Origin: Bacillus methanolicus
GTDB taxonomy: Bacteria; Bacillota; Bacilli; Bacillales; Cytobacillaceae
Assembly: GCF_008764295.1 (NCBI RefSeq)
Contig: NZ_VTQX01000028.1
Coordinates: 1 to 52,396 of the forward strand
Reading direction: 5' to 3'
Length of the DNA: 52,396 nucleotides
The notes below the pieces were generated by a model. The model was not told the DNA's origin. It searched no databases and was given only the letters and a program-made list of their open reading frames with translations. The translations under genes were made by a program, and so were the position numbers. Position 1 is the stretch's first letter, and the number at the start of each line of letters is the position of its first letter. Shown here piece by piece: positions 1-7,671 of this stretch.

Positions 1-1
1 A

Positions 2-63
2 AAAAACTGTGTGAGTAAGGAATCGTACGCATTCCTCACTTACACAGTTAATATTACACTCCC
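2..63. repeat. Contig-terminal repeat, left copy (palindromic)
   Basis: These 62 bases are identical to the reverse complement of positions 52335-52396. The inner ~45 bases form a long imperfect palindrome (AACTGTGT...ACACAGTT around CGTACG), so the element could fold as a hairpin. A shared non-palindromic tail (AATATTACACTCCC) follows on both copies, so the repeat is longer than the palindrome. The most likely reading is a dispersed intergenic element that ended the assembly at both sides. Confidence 0.85.
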
Positions 64-80
64 CTCATGAGGGTGTTTTT
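56..80 (+). terminator. Possible hairpin terminator
   Basis: CCCTCA/TGAGGG arms followed by GTGTTTTT. It would stop transcription entering from the left, outside the window. Confidence 0.4.
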
Positions 81-136
81 CATAGAAAAGCACTAAACAA
101 TTCTCCAAAAAACGGACCTTTCGAAAAGACAACCGC

Positions 137-1669
137 TCAGTCCCAATCAATTTTTACTAAAGGCTTTACAGCGGGACCGTCCAGCACCTCACCATCGATG
201 GAAAATCTGGAGCCATGGCATGGGCAATCCCAAGTTCGTTCACCGTGATTCCATTCGACTTCACAGCCAAGGTGAGTACAAGTGGTGTCAACGATATGCA
301 ATTTTCCTTCATGATCTTTGTAGGCACCGCAGCGTTTGCCATCAACCATAACAGGAGAGCCTTCATCATTCGCCAATTCATCCGGCCCTTTTGGGATAAA
401 TTCGAGTTTGCCTTGAACAAAATGTTTTGCTACATCGGCATTTACACTAATAAATTTTTTTACATCAGGATCCGCATGAAATCTCTGTGGTGTAAAAAGC
501 TCCTCATACGGGTTGGATTTGTTTAGAATAAGGTCCTTCAGAAGAAGAGCAGCCGCTGTTCCATTCGTCATGCCCCATTTTCGATAGCCTGTTGCAATAA
601 GAACTCTTGGCTGATTTTCTGTGATTGGTCCGACATAAGGCATTTTATCTAGCGTATACATATCCTGAGCAGACCAGCGATATTTATATTCTTCAATTCC
701 AAGTACCTGCTCAGCAAATTCTTCTAAGTTTAAATAATGCTGCAGCGTATCTATTCCCTGCCCAGTTTTATGACCCTCCCCACTCACTAATACGAGCTTT
801 TCTCCATTTATGGGGGTAGAACGGAGGGAGCGGGTTGGAGAATCGGCACTAATATACATCCCGCCAGGAAACGATTTTTTTGTTTTTAATCCTAGAATAT
901 AAGCTCTTTCTACATACATTCTTGCAAAATAGAGTCCTTTTTTGTCACAAAACGGAAAATGGGAGGCAGCAACAATGTGCTGGCAATTTATTTTTTTGCC
1001 GTTACGAAGCATAATTTGTGGCTTTGCCCCATCGTCAATATCGAGCGCAGTTGTATTTTCAAAAATGGTTCCTCCGGCCTCAATAAACAGTCTTACAAGC
1101 TTATGTAAGTATTTAAGAGGATGAAACTGCCCTTGTTGATGCATGGCTAAGGCAGACTTTATCTCAATTTCAAAGGGAATTTTATTTAAAATCGAATTTT
1201 TAATGCCCAGCTTTTCATACGCTTCGTGTTCTTTAATAATTTTATCTTGGCCCTGAGCGGTTGTTGCATAAATAATCGCGTCCTCATCACTATAATCACA
1301 ATCGATCTCATAAGTTTGGATCATTTTTTGAATGAAATGAAGAGCATCGCTGTTAGCCTCGTAGTACATTTTTGCTTTCTCTTGCCCAAAATGGTTAATG
1401 AATTCATCATAAATGATGTTATGCTGCGCAGTAATTTTTGCTGTTGTGTGCCCAGTTGTGCCGGTCAATATTCGGCCTGCCTCGATGATTGCAACTCGAA
1501 GCCCTTCTTTCGCTAACAAATAGCCCGTTGTAATCCCAGTGATGCCACCGCCTACAATGCCGACATCGAAGCTCTGATCCTCTGTTAGCTTATTAAAGAG
1601 TGGAAGCTCAAATTCTCTCCAATACGATTCAGGAAAAGTAGGCATTTGCTTTTTAGTCTTTTCAGTCAT
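137..1669 (-). CDS. yhfW: FAD-dependent oxidoreductase with C-terminal Rieske domain (YhfW-like)
   Basis: A 510-residue two-domain redox protein. Residues ~35-65 carry the dinucleotide-binding fingerprint of the DAO family (VGIVGGGITG, ending in an acidic residue), and the body continues as a glycine/D-amino-acid-oxidase-type fold. The last ~90 residues are a Rieske [2Fe-2S] domain with both ligand pairs intact: CTHLGC and CPCHGS. Length and architecture match Bacillus subtilis YhfW. The substrate is not known; an amine oxidase with an internal electron acceptor is an inference. The start is an ATG preceded by GGAGGGTT. It is transcribed alone on the minus strand and runs toward the contig end. 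No signal peptide is visible, so it should be cytoplasmic. Confidence 0.9.
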   Translation of the reverse strand: MTEKTKKQMPTFPESYWREFELPLFNKLTEDQSFDVGIVGGGITGITTGYLLAKEGLRVAIIEAGRILTGTTGHTTAKITAQHNIIYDEFINHFGQEKAKMYYEANSDALHFIQKMIQTYEIDCDYSDEDAIIYATTAQGQDKIIKEHEAYEKLGIKNSILNKIPFEIEIKSALAMHQQGQFHPLKYLHKLVRLFIEAGGTIFENTTALDIDDGAKPQIMLRNGKKINCQHIVAASHFPFCDKKGLYFARMYVERAYILGLKTKKSFPGGMYISADSPTRSLRSTPINGEKLVLVSGEGHKTGQGIDTLQHYLNLEEFAEQVLGIEEYKYRWSAQDMYTLDKMPYVGPITENQPRVLIATGYRKWGMTNGTAAALLLKDLILNKSNPYEELFTPQRFHADPDVKKFISVNADVAKHFVQGKLEFIPKGPDELANDEGSPVMVDGKRCGAYKDHEGKLHIVDTTCTHLGCEVEWNHGERTWDCPCHGSRFSIDGEVLDGPAVKPLVKIDWD

Positions 1670-1746
1670 GATAACCCTCCATAAATAACATGCTGTTCAT
1701 AATTTTTCCAATGAAGTGAAGTTTATGCATACTATGGACAACCCAA

Positions 1747-1783
1747 AAAGAGAACAGCATCCCACGAATGCTGTCCTCTTTCA
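1747..1783 (-). terminator. Intrinsic terminator of the small membrane gene
   Basis: AAAGAGAACAGCAT and ATGCTGTCCTCTTT are arms of a ~14-bp stem with one mismatch. On the minus strand the stem ends in CTCTTTTT, immediately after the stop codon at 1796. Confidence 0.8.
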
Positions 1784-1795
1784 CAGTGTTATGAT

Positions 1796-1936
1796 TTATT
1801 CGTCCGTTTTAGGCAAACGATCTATTTTCGTACAATCTTCAGTATTAAGCGACTCCAATAAAAAATGACAAAAAACTCCACCGACAATAAAGAAAACAAT
1901 GAGAAAACCAATTAAGGTTGATGTCCATTCAAGCAT
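1796..1936 (-). CDS. Small single-span membrane protein (46 aa)
   Basis: A 46-codon frame starts with ATG seven bases after a perfect GAGGAGGAA ribosome-binding site and is followed at once by an intrinsic terminator. That is good evidence for a real gene despite its size. The product begins MLEWTSTLIG and contains one hydrophobic segment (~residues 8-30, rich in F, V, I and G), then a short charged tail ending KTDE. I do not recognise the family. It probably sits in the cytoplasmic membrane with a soluble C-terminus. It lies between the YhfW-like gene and the divergent RraA-family gene. Confidence 0.7.
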   Translation of the reverse strand: MLEWTSTLIGFLIVFFIVGGVFCHFLLESLNTEDCTKIDRLPKTDE

Positions 1937-2057
1937 CAAATTCCTCCTCATGAAAATAGTTCTTTTCCTACATATATGCGAAGAATTATGGAAAAGAAGA
2001 GGAATTCACTATATGTATCAAGAATAAAGTAGGAAATTGAGATAAGGAGGAATGACC

Positions 2058-2534
2058 GTGAAAACAACAGATTTATGTGATCAATATTCTAATGAAATTC
2101 AAGCCATTGGAGCTGAGTTTCAATCCTTTGGCAGGAAAAAAAGCTTTTCTGGCCCAATTAAAACGGTAAAGGTTTTTGAGGATAATGTGCTTGTAAAAGA
2201 AGCACTTGAAACGATTCCAGCGGGTTCTGTCCTTGTCGTTGATGGAGGCGGGTCTAAACGTCGAGCGCTGTTAGGAGATCAGCTCGCTGGAATTGCGGAA
2301 AATAGAGGCTTGGCAGGAATTATTATTAATGGGTGTGTACGGGATTGTGAGGAACTCTCACAAATCAATGTGGGCATCTTGGCATTAGGCACTCACCCAT
2401 TAAAAAGTAAAAAAGAGGGAAAAGGGGAGAAGAATATTACGTTGAGTTTTCTCTCACTCGATTGGAACCCAGACGATTATCTATATGCAGACCAAGACGG
2501 GATTGTTATTTCAACAAGAGATTTGACAAAGTAA
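2058..2534 (+). CDS. RraA-family protein (class II aldolase/decarboxylase fold)
   Basis: A ~158-residue protein of the RraA / 4-hydroxy-4-methyl-2-oxoglutarate aldolase family. The conserved core is visible: VVDGGG...LLGDQLAG, then [10 protein letters not shown], whose Arg-Asp pair is the family's substrate/metal site, and a DGIVI segment near the end. An ATG at 2052 is in frame but sits only one base after AAGGAGG (2044-2050). The GTG at 2058 has a normal 7-base spacing and gives the usual family start MKTTDLCDQ, so I place the start there. In Gram-positives the role is more likely metabolic (aldolase or oxaloacetate decarboxylase type) than RNase E inhibition. It stands alone, directly before the CAP-domain gene. 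Confidence 0.85.
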   Translation: MKTTDLCDQYSNEIQAIGAEFQSFGRKKSFSGPIKTVKVFEDNVLVKEALETIPAGSVLVVDGGGSKRRALLGDQLAGIAENRGLAGIIINGCVRDCEELSQINVGILALGTHPLKSKKEGKGEKNITLSFLSLDWNPDDYLYADQDGIVISTRDLTK

Positions 2535-2604
2535 TTCTTGCCAACAACATCCATGTTTTATTTTTCACTCTTTGTTGAATTCTATCAACGAGGAGGAGTG
2601 AATC

Positions 2605-3219
2605 ATGCTAAAAAAAATGGTAATTGCTATTTCACTATTCATTACTGTACTAGCTGTTCCTACTATTTCGCACGCTCAGAGAGTACATACGGTAAGTCCA
2701 GGAGATTCGATGTGGAAAATTTCAGTTTGGTATCAGGTTGGATTATCGGAAATCATTTCGGCAAATCCGCAAATTAAAAATCCAGCCTTAATCTACCCAG
2801 GCGAAAAAATAACGATTCCAGATTTTGATGCCACGAAAAGCATTGAAAATCAAGTGATTCAATTAACGAATCAAGAGCGGGCTAAATATGGTCTGAAACC
2901 GTTAAAAGCAAATTGGGAATTATCCCGGGTAGCCCGTTACAAATCAGCCGATATGCGGGATCGAAATTATTTTTCTCATACAAGTCCAACCTACGGTTCA
3001 CCGTTTGATATGATTAAAAAATTTGGTCTTTCTTATCGTAGTGCTGGTGAGAACATTGCAGCAGGGCAAACGACTCCGCAGCAAGTGGTACAAGCGTGGA
3101 TGAACAGTGAAGGCCATCGGGCGAATATTTTGAACTCTGGTTACACTGAAATTGGTGTAGGATACGCTAAAGGCGGCTCGCAGCGATATTACTGGACACA
3201 AATGTTTATCTCCAGGTAG
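2605..3219 (+). CDS. Secreted LysM-CAP domain protein (YkwD/SafA-like)
   Basis: A 204-residue exported protein. Residues 1-24 form a signal peptide (KK, hydrophobic core, cleavage after SHA). A LysM motif at ~27-72 (HTVSPGDSMWKIS...LIYPGEKITIP) would bind peptidoglycan. Residues ~80-204 are a CAP/SCP domain with the family signatures FSHTSP, AGENIAAG, GHRANILN and YYWTQMF. The layout resembles the Bacillus YkwD group; the LysM resembles SafA-type spore-coat modules. A role at the wall or spore surface is inferred; the CAP activity in bacteria is not settled. RBS GAGGAGGAG precedes the ATG. A 21-bp-phased repeat array and a strong terminator follow. Confidence 0.88.
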   Translation: MLKKMVIAISLFITVLAVPTISHAQRVHTVSPGDSMWKISVWYQVGLSEIISANPQIKNPALIYPGEKITIPDFDATKSIENQVIQLTNQERAKYGLKPLKANWELSRVARYKSADMRDRNYFSHTSPTYGSPFDMIKKFGLSYRSAGENIAAGQTTPQQVVQAWMNSEGHRANILNSGYTEIGVGYAKGGSQRYYWTQMFISR

Positions 3220-3263
3220 GAATCCTCCGTTTAGCGTGGTGTAAGATGACGAGATTTTCTGTG

Positions 3264-3371
3264 ATTCCGGAAAAATTACCAATAATTCCGGAAAAATGAT
3301 GCGGAAATCCGGAAAAATCAATATAATTCCGGAATTTTAAGATGCAATTCCGGAAAAAGCATAATTCCGAG
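3264..3371. repeat. Array of ~21-bp-phased TTCCGGAA repeats
   Basis: Six copies of a degenerate (A)ATTCCGGAAAAA unit begin near 3264, 3285, 3306, 3326, 3347 and 3364, i.e. every 20-21 bases except the last (17). The core TTCCGGAA is self-complementary. It sits between the CAP gene and its terminator. A similar array lies at 13261-13371, and one with another core at 26075-26165. Confidence 0.75.
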
Positions 3372-3413
3372 AAACCCTGTCAACAGCATATGTTGACAGG
3401 GTTTCTATTTTTT
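3371..3413 (+). terminator. Strong intrinsic terminator
   Basis: Perfect 15-bp stem GAAACCCTGTCAACA / TGTTGACAGGGTTTC followed by TATTTTTT. Confidence 0.92.
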
Positions 3414-3528
3414 AATTGGACTGAAATCCAACTAAGCCTCAAGACCGATTCAAAAATAAAGCTCAGGCTCGTTATGAAAGCTCTGAAAACGAGATAAGAT
3501 GGAAACAAGAAAGGAGGCAACAAACAAA

Positions 3529-3873
3529 ATGAAAAATTTCGGGTTGCTTTTAGCAGGAGGTATTGCAGCAATAGTATTGCTTTCAAATTTAGGTCCACTA
3601 ATCGGATTGGCGGTAAGTGTAGCGGTTCTATACTTCATCTTTAAACAATTTTTAAAGACAGAGTCTTTCGGATGGAAAATTGCATTAGGAATACTGGGTG
3701 TTTTCGTGTTATTGACAGCAGCATCTAATATTCCAGCGATTATCGCCATTGTTGCCGCGTATATTCTATATATCGTCTATAAAAAATGGAACGATAAAAA
3801 GCCAAGTTATAAAGAAGAAAATGACCCTTTTCAAAACTTTGAAAAGCAATGGTCTGACCTAAATAAGAACTAA
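3529..3873 (+). CDS. liaI: LiaI-like small membrane protein
   Basis: A ~114-residue protein, mostly membrane, with hydrophobic segments at about 5-25, 28-40, 45-65 and 66-84 and a charged C-terminal tail ending near QWSDLNKN. Position and topology match LiaI, the membrane anchor for the PspA-like LiaH in B. subtilis, although sequence identity is weak. An earlier in-frame ATG at 3499 would bury AAGGAGG (3511-3517) inside the gene, so I choose ATG 3529, 11 bases downstream. It is the first gene of the lia cluster, 86 bases before liaH. An imperfect CTCGTT...AACGAG inverted repeat at 3468-3493 lies just upstream and could be part of the regulated promoter, but I cannot identify a LiaR box with confidence. 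Confidence 0.75.
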   Translation: MKNFGLLLAGGIAAIVLLSNLGPLIGLAVSVAVLYFIFKQFLKTESFGWKIALGILGVFVLLTAASNIPAIIAIVAAYILYIVYKKWNDKKPSYKEENDPFQNFEKQWSDLNKN

Positions 3874-3959
3874 GTTATGTTACAAGTGTAGCATGTGAAT
3901 TCAATCGTTATACAAGTTTGGTTTTATGAAATTAATGAGATTAAAAAGGAGAATGTAAG

Positions 3960-4607
3960 ATGACAAATTTATTTACACGCATTAAAAATACAGTAATGGC
4001 AGATTTAAATGAAGTACTTGAACAGAAGGAAAAAAAGAATCCAATTGCCATGTTAAATCAATATTTACGTCAGTGTGAACAGGAAACTGAGAAGGTGCGC
4101 AAGTTAATCGCTAGACAATATCAGTTAAGAGAAGAATTTGCGAATGAGTATGAGAAGTCCGCTGAACTGGCACAGAAGCGGAAGCAACAAGCAGAAATTG
4201 CAGAAAAAGCGGGCGAGACAGAATTACAGCAGTTTGCTGCTAAAGAAGCAATCCACCACGAAGAACGTGCTTCTCGTTTGCATCAAGCATTAAACGATGC
4301 AGCGGCTGAATTGCAAAAATTAGAAGAAAAGTATGAAGTGATGAAGCATAAGTTAAAAGATATGCATATTCGTCGCATGGAGTTAATGGGCCGTGAAAAC
4401 GTAACTAGAGCAAATCATAAAATGGATCAGGTGATTAACGAAAATGCTTTAGCTGACAAATCAGCTTCACGGTTTGGAGAAATAGAATCTTATTTAGAAA
4501 GATTGGAGAAAGACATTAACCACTCTTATCAAGAAAATATGATAGATGCTCGCATTGCTGAGCTTGAAAAAAAGATGAAAACGGATGAAAAATCAGCAAA
4601 TTTTTAA
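3960..4607 (+). CDS. liaH: Phage-shock protein A homologue LiaH
   Basis: 215 residues, almost entirely alpha-helical coiled coil with long runs of E, K, A and Q, typical of PspA/IM30 proteins. It starts MTNLFTRIKNTVMADLNEVL, the amphipathic helix that touches the membrane in this family. The length is close to LiaH (~225). The protein is expected to form large rings or rods on the inner face of the membrane under cell-envelope stress, recruited by LiaI. RBS AAAAAGGAG precedes ATG 3960. It shares a transcript with liaI; a terminator after it (4708) probably limits read-through into liaFSR, as in B. subtilis where liaIH output greatly exceeds liaGFSR. Confidence 0.93.
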   Translation: MTNLFTRIKNTVMADLNEVLEQKEKKNPIAMLNQYLRQCEQETEKVRKLIARQYQLREEFANEYEKSAELAQKRKQQAEIAEKAGETELQQFAAKEAIHHEERASRLHQALNDAAAELQKLEEKYEVMKHKLKDMHIRRMELMGRENVTRANHKMDQVINENALADKSASRFGEIESYLERLEKDINHSYQENMIDARIAELEKKMKTDEKSANF

Positions 4608-4707
4608 GAGAATGACTTCTCTTATGGTAATGTGCACGAAAATCCCTTGAAATGATAAATAAGGGAGTGCATACTAAAAAAGTAAAGTTCTGCTGAGTTG
4701 CTCAAAA

Positions 4708-4735
4708 AAAGGGCGTAGTATTCTACGCCTTTTTA
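4708..4735 (+). terminator. Internal (attenuating) terminator of the lia cluster
   Basis: GGCGTAG-tatt-CTACGCC stem between A- and T-runs, ending CTTTTT. It separates liaIH from liaFSR and is likely leaky, because liaFSR have no other clear promoter. Confidence 0.85.
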
Positions 4736-4855
4736 GAAATAATAAATTTTTTGACTCTGTAAGGCTGCAAAACTTCTAGTTTGAGGTTGAACTGCAGGTC
4801 CAGTCATTTTTTTGGTGATGAATACTAAGAAAAACTACTTTGATTCATCCTCGTA

Positions 4856-4879
4856 GGAACAATTGGTCTTAATTGTTCC
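4856..4879 (+). promoter_or_regulatory. Perfect hairpin upstream of liaF
   Basis: GGAACAATT-ggtctt-AATTGTTCC, nine perfect base pairs, 43 bases before the liaF start. A third half-copy, TTTGTTCC, follows at 4897-4904 and could pair alternatively with the first arm. There is no T-run, so it is not a terminator. It may be an mRNA stabiliser or an operator. The rest of the 4608-4922 gap holds only the terminator at 4708. Confidence 0.5.
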
Positions 4880-4922
4880 GAAGGCGCCCTGCGCATTTGT
4901 TCCTAGAAAGGAGAAGAACATC

Positions 4923-5648
4923 ATGCATTTTAAAATGAAAGACGATTACATTAATAAAGCAGTTCCACTAGGGATAATTCTACTACTTCTTGAGGTATCG
5001 TTTTTTAATAGTGGTGTGATTTTTTCTCTTCTAGTTGCTATGGGCATGATTTATGTCGGCAGAAAAAGATTACCGAGCACGACAGGAAAACTATTTTTTT
5101 GGTTTGGTATCTTTTTCTTTGCCATCAGTATTTTAAGTATGATGACCTTTAAATTTTTGTTATTAGCAATTGTTATTCACTTTATTATCCAATATTATCA
5201 ATCAAGGAAAGAGCCTAAAACAGTTCAGCCGATTATAAATAAAGAAACATCAGAAGAGATCGTAATCGAGAAAAAACCGTTATTCGAAAATTCACTTTTT
5301 GGCGATCGAAAAACCCCTGACCATGTTTTTGAATGGAATGATATTAATATTCAATCGGGTATTGGCGATACAAATGTCGATTTAAGCTATACTGTTTTGC
5401 CAAAGGGAGAAACGGTTATCTTTATTCGTAACTTCATTGGAAATGTGCAAGTCCTTATACCATATGATATTGAAGTGAGTATACAGCATTCTTCGATAGC
5501 AGGAAAAGCAACGGTGTTTCAATATGAAGGTCCAAAGAGGTTTAATCAGTCTGTTCAATATGAGACAGCTGGTTATCAAAAAGCTGAGCAAAAGGTAAAA
5601 ATATTCACCTCTTTTCTAATAGGAGATTTAGAGGTGAAAAGAGTATGA
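4923..5648 (+). CDS. liaF: LiaF, inhibitor of the LiaRS two-component system
   Basis: 241 residues, the same length as B. subtilis LiaF. Residues ~10-95 contain several hydrophobic membrane segments. The C-terminal half (from about FGDRKTPDHVF) is the soluble cell-wall-active antibiotic response domain, a beta-rich toast-rack fold (DINIQSGIGDTNVDL...). In characterised systems LiaF keeps LiaS in phosphatase mode until lipid-II-interfering antibiotics appear. An upstream in-frame ATG at 4863 overlaps the hairpin and lacks an RBS; ATG 4923 follows AGAAAGGAGAAG and is preferred. The stop overlaps the liaS start (ATGA), implying translational coupling. No liaG lies between liaH and liaF, unlike B. 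subtilis. Confidence 0.9.
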   Translation: MHFKMKDDYINKAVPLGIILLLLEVSFFNSGVIFSLLVAMGMIYVGRKRLPSTTGKLFFWFGIFFFAISILSMMTFKFLLLAIVIHFIIQYYQSRKEPKTVQPIINKETSEEIVIEKKPLFENSLFGDRKTPDHVFEWNDINIQSGIGDTNVDLSYTVLPKGETVIFIRNFIGNVQVLIPYDIEVSIQHSSIAGKATVFQYEGPKRFNQSVQYETAGYQKAEQKVKIFTSFLIGDLEVKRV

Positions 5649-6679
5649 ATATTATACAAAGACAAATTGGCTGGGGAGTTTTAGTAGCCCTAGTTGTGTT
5701 TTTTGTCATCACTTTGTCTTTTATTTTTTCTTTTCCTTTTGTCGGTTTTCAGGAGCTTTGGAAGCACAATTTAATGGATATTCCCATTTTATTATTTATC
5801 CCGAGCTTAAGTCTTTTAATCGGTATTGTCTTTGGAATTGGATCAGGATTATACTGGAAAAAACAGTTTCAAACTCTCGATGCTGTGCTTCATGAAGTGG
5901 AAGAGGGAAGAAACGTAAATATAGATGAAGAAGGTATGTTTGAAGATAAAAAGGTAATTTTACAACGAATTAAGAAGATTCAAAGGCAAATTTCAGAACA
6001 AGTTATATTATCGCAAAAACTGGCAAATGAAAAGGCAGTCGCTCAGGAAAATCGCATTCAAGAGATAATATCACAGGAACGCAATAGATTAGCAAGAGAA
6101 TTACATGATTCGGTGAGTCAACAGCTTTTTGCAGCTTCAATGCTAATGTCGGCAATTAATGAAACGAATGAACATGAATCGAAGCAGTTAAAAATGGTTG
6201 AAGGGATGATCCATCAATCACAGCTTGAAATGAGGGCTCTGCTTCTCCATTTACGACCAGTGGCACTTAAAGGAAAAACGCTTCAGGAAGGAATTGAGGA
6301 GCTTCTTGTCGAACTATCGCAAAAGGTAACGATGGCAATTGATTGGAAAGTAGAAGACTTTCCTCTTGATAAAGGGGTAGAGGATCACCTTTTCCGGATT
6401 TTGCAAGAATCGGTGTCTAATACATTAAGGCATTCGAAAGCGACCGAGGTAGAGGTTCTTCTTATTAAGCGAGATGGTTTTGTCATTTTAAGAGTGGTGG
6501 ATGATGGGGTTGGATTCGATGTGGAAGAATCAAAAGCAGGCTCATATGGGATGCAAAACATGTATGAGCGGGCAGTAGAAATCGGTGGAACTCTTAAAAT
6601 CATTAGTGTTAAAAATAAAGGAACACGATTAGAGGTTAAAGTACCGATATTGATGGAAAAGGATGAGGCCAATGATTAA
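5645..6679 (+). CDS. liaS: Sensor histidine kinase LiaS
   Basis: 344 residues. Two membrane helices (~10-32 and ~45-68) enclose a very short extracytoplasmic loop, the intramembrane-sensing layout of LiaS. A coiled linker follows, then a HisKA_3 dimerisation domain with the phospho-accepting His154 in [13 protein letters not shown]. The HATPase domain shows the N-box ([15 protein letters not shown]) and G1 box (VVDDGVGFD). It phosphorylates LiaR and is held in check by LiaF. It overlaps liaF by four bases, and its own 3' end overlaps the liaR start, so the three regulatory genes should be translated together. Confidence 0.94.
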   Translation: MNIIQRQIGWGVLVALVVFFVITLSFIFSFPFVGFQELWKHNLMDIPILLFIPSLSLLIGIVFGIGSGLYWKKQFQTLDAVLHEVEEGRNVNIDEEGMFEDKKVILQRIKKIQRQISEQVILSQKLANEKAVAQENRIQEIISQERNRLARELHDSVSQQLFAASMLMSAINETNEHESKQLKMVEGMIHQSQLEMRALLLHLRPVALKGKTLQEGIEELLVELSQKVTMAIDWKVEDFPLDKGVEDHLFRILQESVSNTLRHSKATEVEVLLIKRDGFVILRVVDDGVGFDVEESKAGSYGMQNMYERAVEIGGTLKIISVKNKGTRLEVKVPILMEKDEAND

Positions 6680-7304
6680 AGTATTGTTTGTAGATGACCA
6701 TGAAATGGTGCGGATCGGTGTATCTTCATATCTTTCAGCGCAGCCGGACATAGAAGTTGTTGCTGAAGCAGATAATGGAAGGACTGCTATTGATCTGGCT
6801 CTTGAGTTACGTCCAGATATTATTCTCATGGACTTAGTGATGAAAGAAATGGATGGTATCGAGGCAACAAGAAATATCATTGATAAATGGCCTGAAGCAA
6901 AAATTATCATTGTAACAAGTTTTCTTGATGATGAAAAAGTCTACCCTGCATTGGAGGCAGGCGCAACTTCCTATATGTTAAAAACCTCGAAAGCGAGTGA
7001 GATTGCCAATGCAGTACGGGCAACTTTCCACGGTCAATCCGTTCTCGAACCAGAAGTAACCGGAAAAATGATGTCGAAGATGCGTCAAAGGCAACAAACA
7101 GAGCTTCATGAAGAGTTAACAACAAGAGAATTAGAAATACTGTTGCTGATGGCAGAGGGAAAATCAAATCAGGAAATAGCGGATGAGTTATTCATCGCCT
7201 TGAAAACGGTGAAGACGCATGTAAGTAATATTTTAAGCAAGCTTCAAGTTCAGGACCGAACCCAAGCCGTTATTTATGCTTTTAAGCATTCTTTGGTGAA
7301 ATAA
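6672..7304 (+). CDS. liaR: Response regulator LiaR (NarL/FixJ family)
   Basis: A receiver domain occupies residues ~1-120: acidic pair DDHE near residue 9, phospho-acceptor Asp in [12 protein letters not shown], and conserved Lys in SYMLKTSKA. The C-terminus is a LuxR-type helix-turn-helix ([25 protein letters not shown], then [14 protein letters not shown]). A start at 6663 is possible, but ATG 6672 gives [11 protein letters not shown] and 210 residues, matching LiaR in other bacilli. When phosphorylated by LiaS it activates liaIH. It overlaps the end of liaS by eight bases and is closed by a strong terminator. Confidence 0.94.
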   Translation: MIKVLFVDDHEMVRIGVSSYLSAQPDIEVVAEADNGRTAIDLALELRPDIILMDLVMKEMDGIEATRNIIDKWPEAKIIIVTSFLDDEKVYPALEAGATSYMLKTSKASEIANAVRATFHGQSVLEPEVTGKMMSKMRQRQQTELHEELTTRELEILLLMAEGKSNQEIADELFIALKTVKTHVSNILSKLQVQDRTQAVIYAFKHSLVK

Positions 7305-7390
7305 ACTTATATCACTTATAAAAGTTTCTCTATCGAAACGTACCCTGATCCAACATGAAGTGAAAAATAGTAAAAATCCTCTTAATAGAT

Positions 7391-7429
7391 AAGAGCTAAT
7401 TGACGGGCAGTCAATTAGCTCTTTTTTAA
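7391..7429 (+). terminator. Terminator of the lia cluster
   Basis: AAGAGCTAATTGA-cgggcag-TCAATTAGCTCTT stem followed by a T-run. Confidence 0.92.
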
Positions 7430-7610
7430 GTTTCAGACGTTTTGTTATGGATATGAAAACCATTAGCTTAGAGGCAAGATATTTGTAGTGACGTGGAAGA
7501 ACAAGGAACTTACTGGCTTTTTTTATGATGAAAAACTTGCAGTAAAGAAAGAATTGGCGGTTACTGATAGAAATAATCTCTAAACTTGTCTCATATATTT
7601 AAAACTATAA

Positions 7611-7630
7611 ATGAAATGGACCCATTTCAT
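7611..7630. promoter_or_regulatory. Perfect palindrome upstream of the flippase gene
   Basis: ATGAAATGG-ac-CCATTTCAT, nine perfect pairs, 41 bases before the start of the SpoVB-like gene. The size and position would suit a dimeric repressor operator. No protein can be assigned. The remainder of 7430-7671 shows no gene. Confidence 0.45.
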
Positions 7631-7671
7631 CATAACAAGAATTTTATTAATGGTTAGGAGATGTATTCATC

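Noticed and set aside
2052..2057. ATG start for the RraA-family gene
   Set aside because: Only one base separates it from AAGGAGG; the GTG at 2058 has normal spacing and the family N-terminus.
3264..3371. Short repeats considered as a CRISPR array
   Set aside because: Units are ~13 bases with ~8-base spacers and vary among themselves; CRISPR repeats are longer and uniform.
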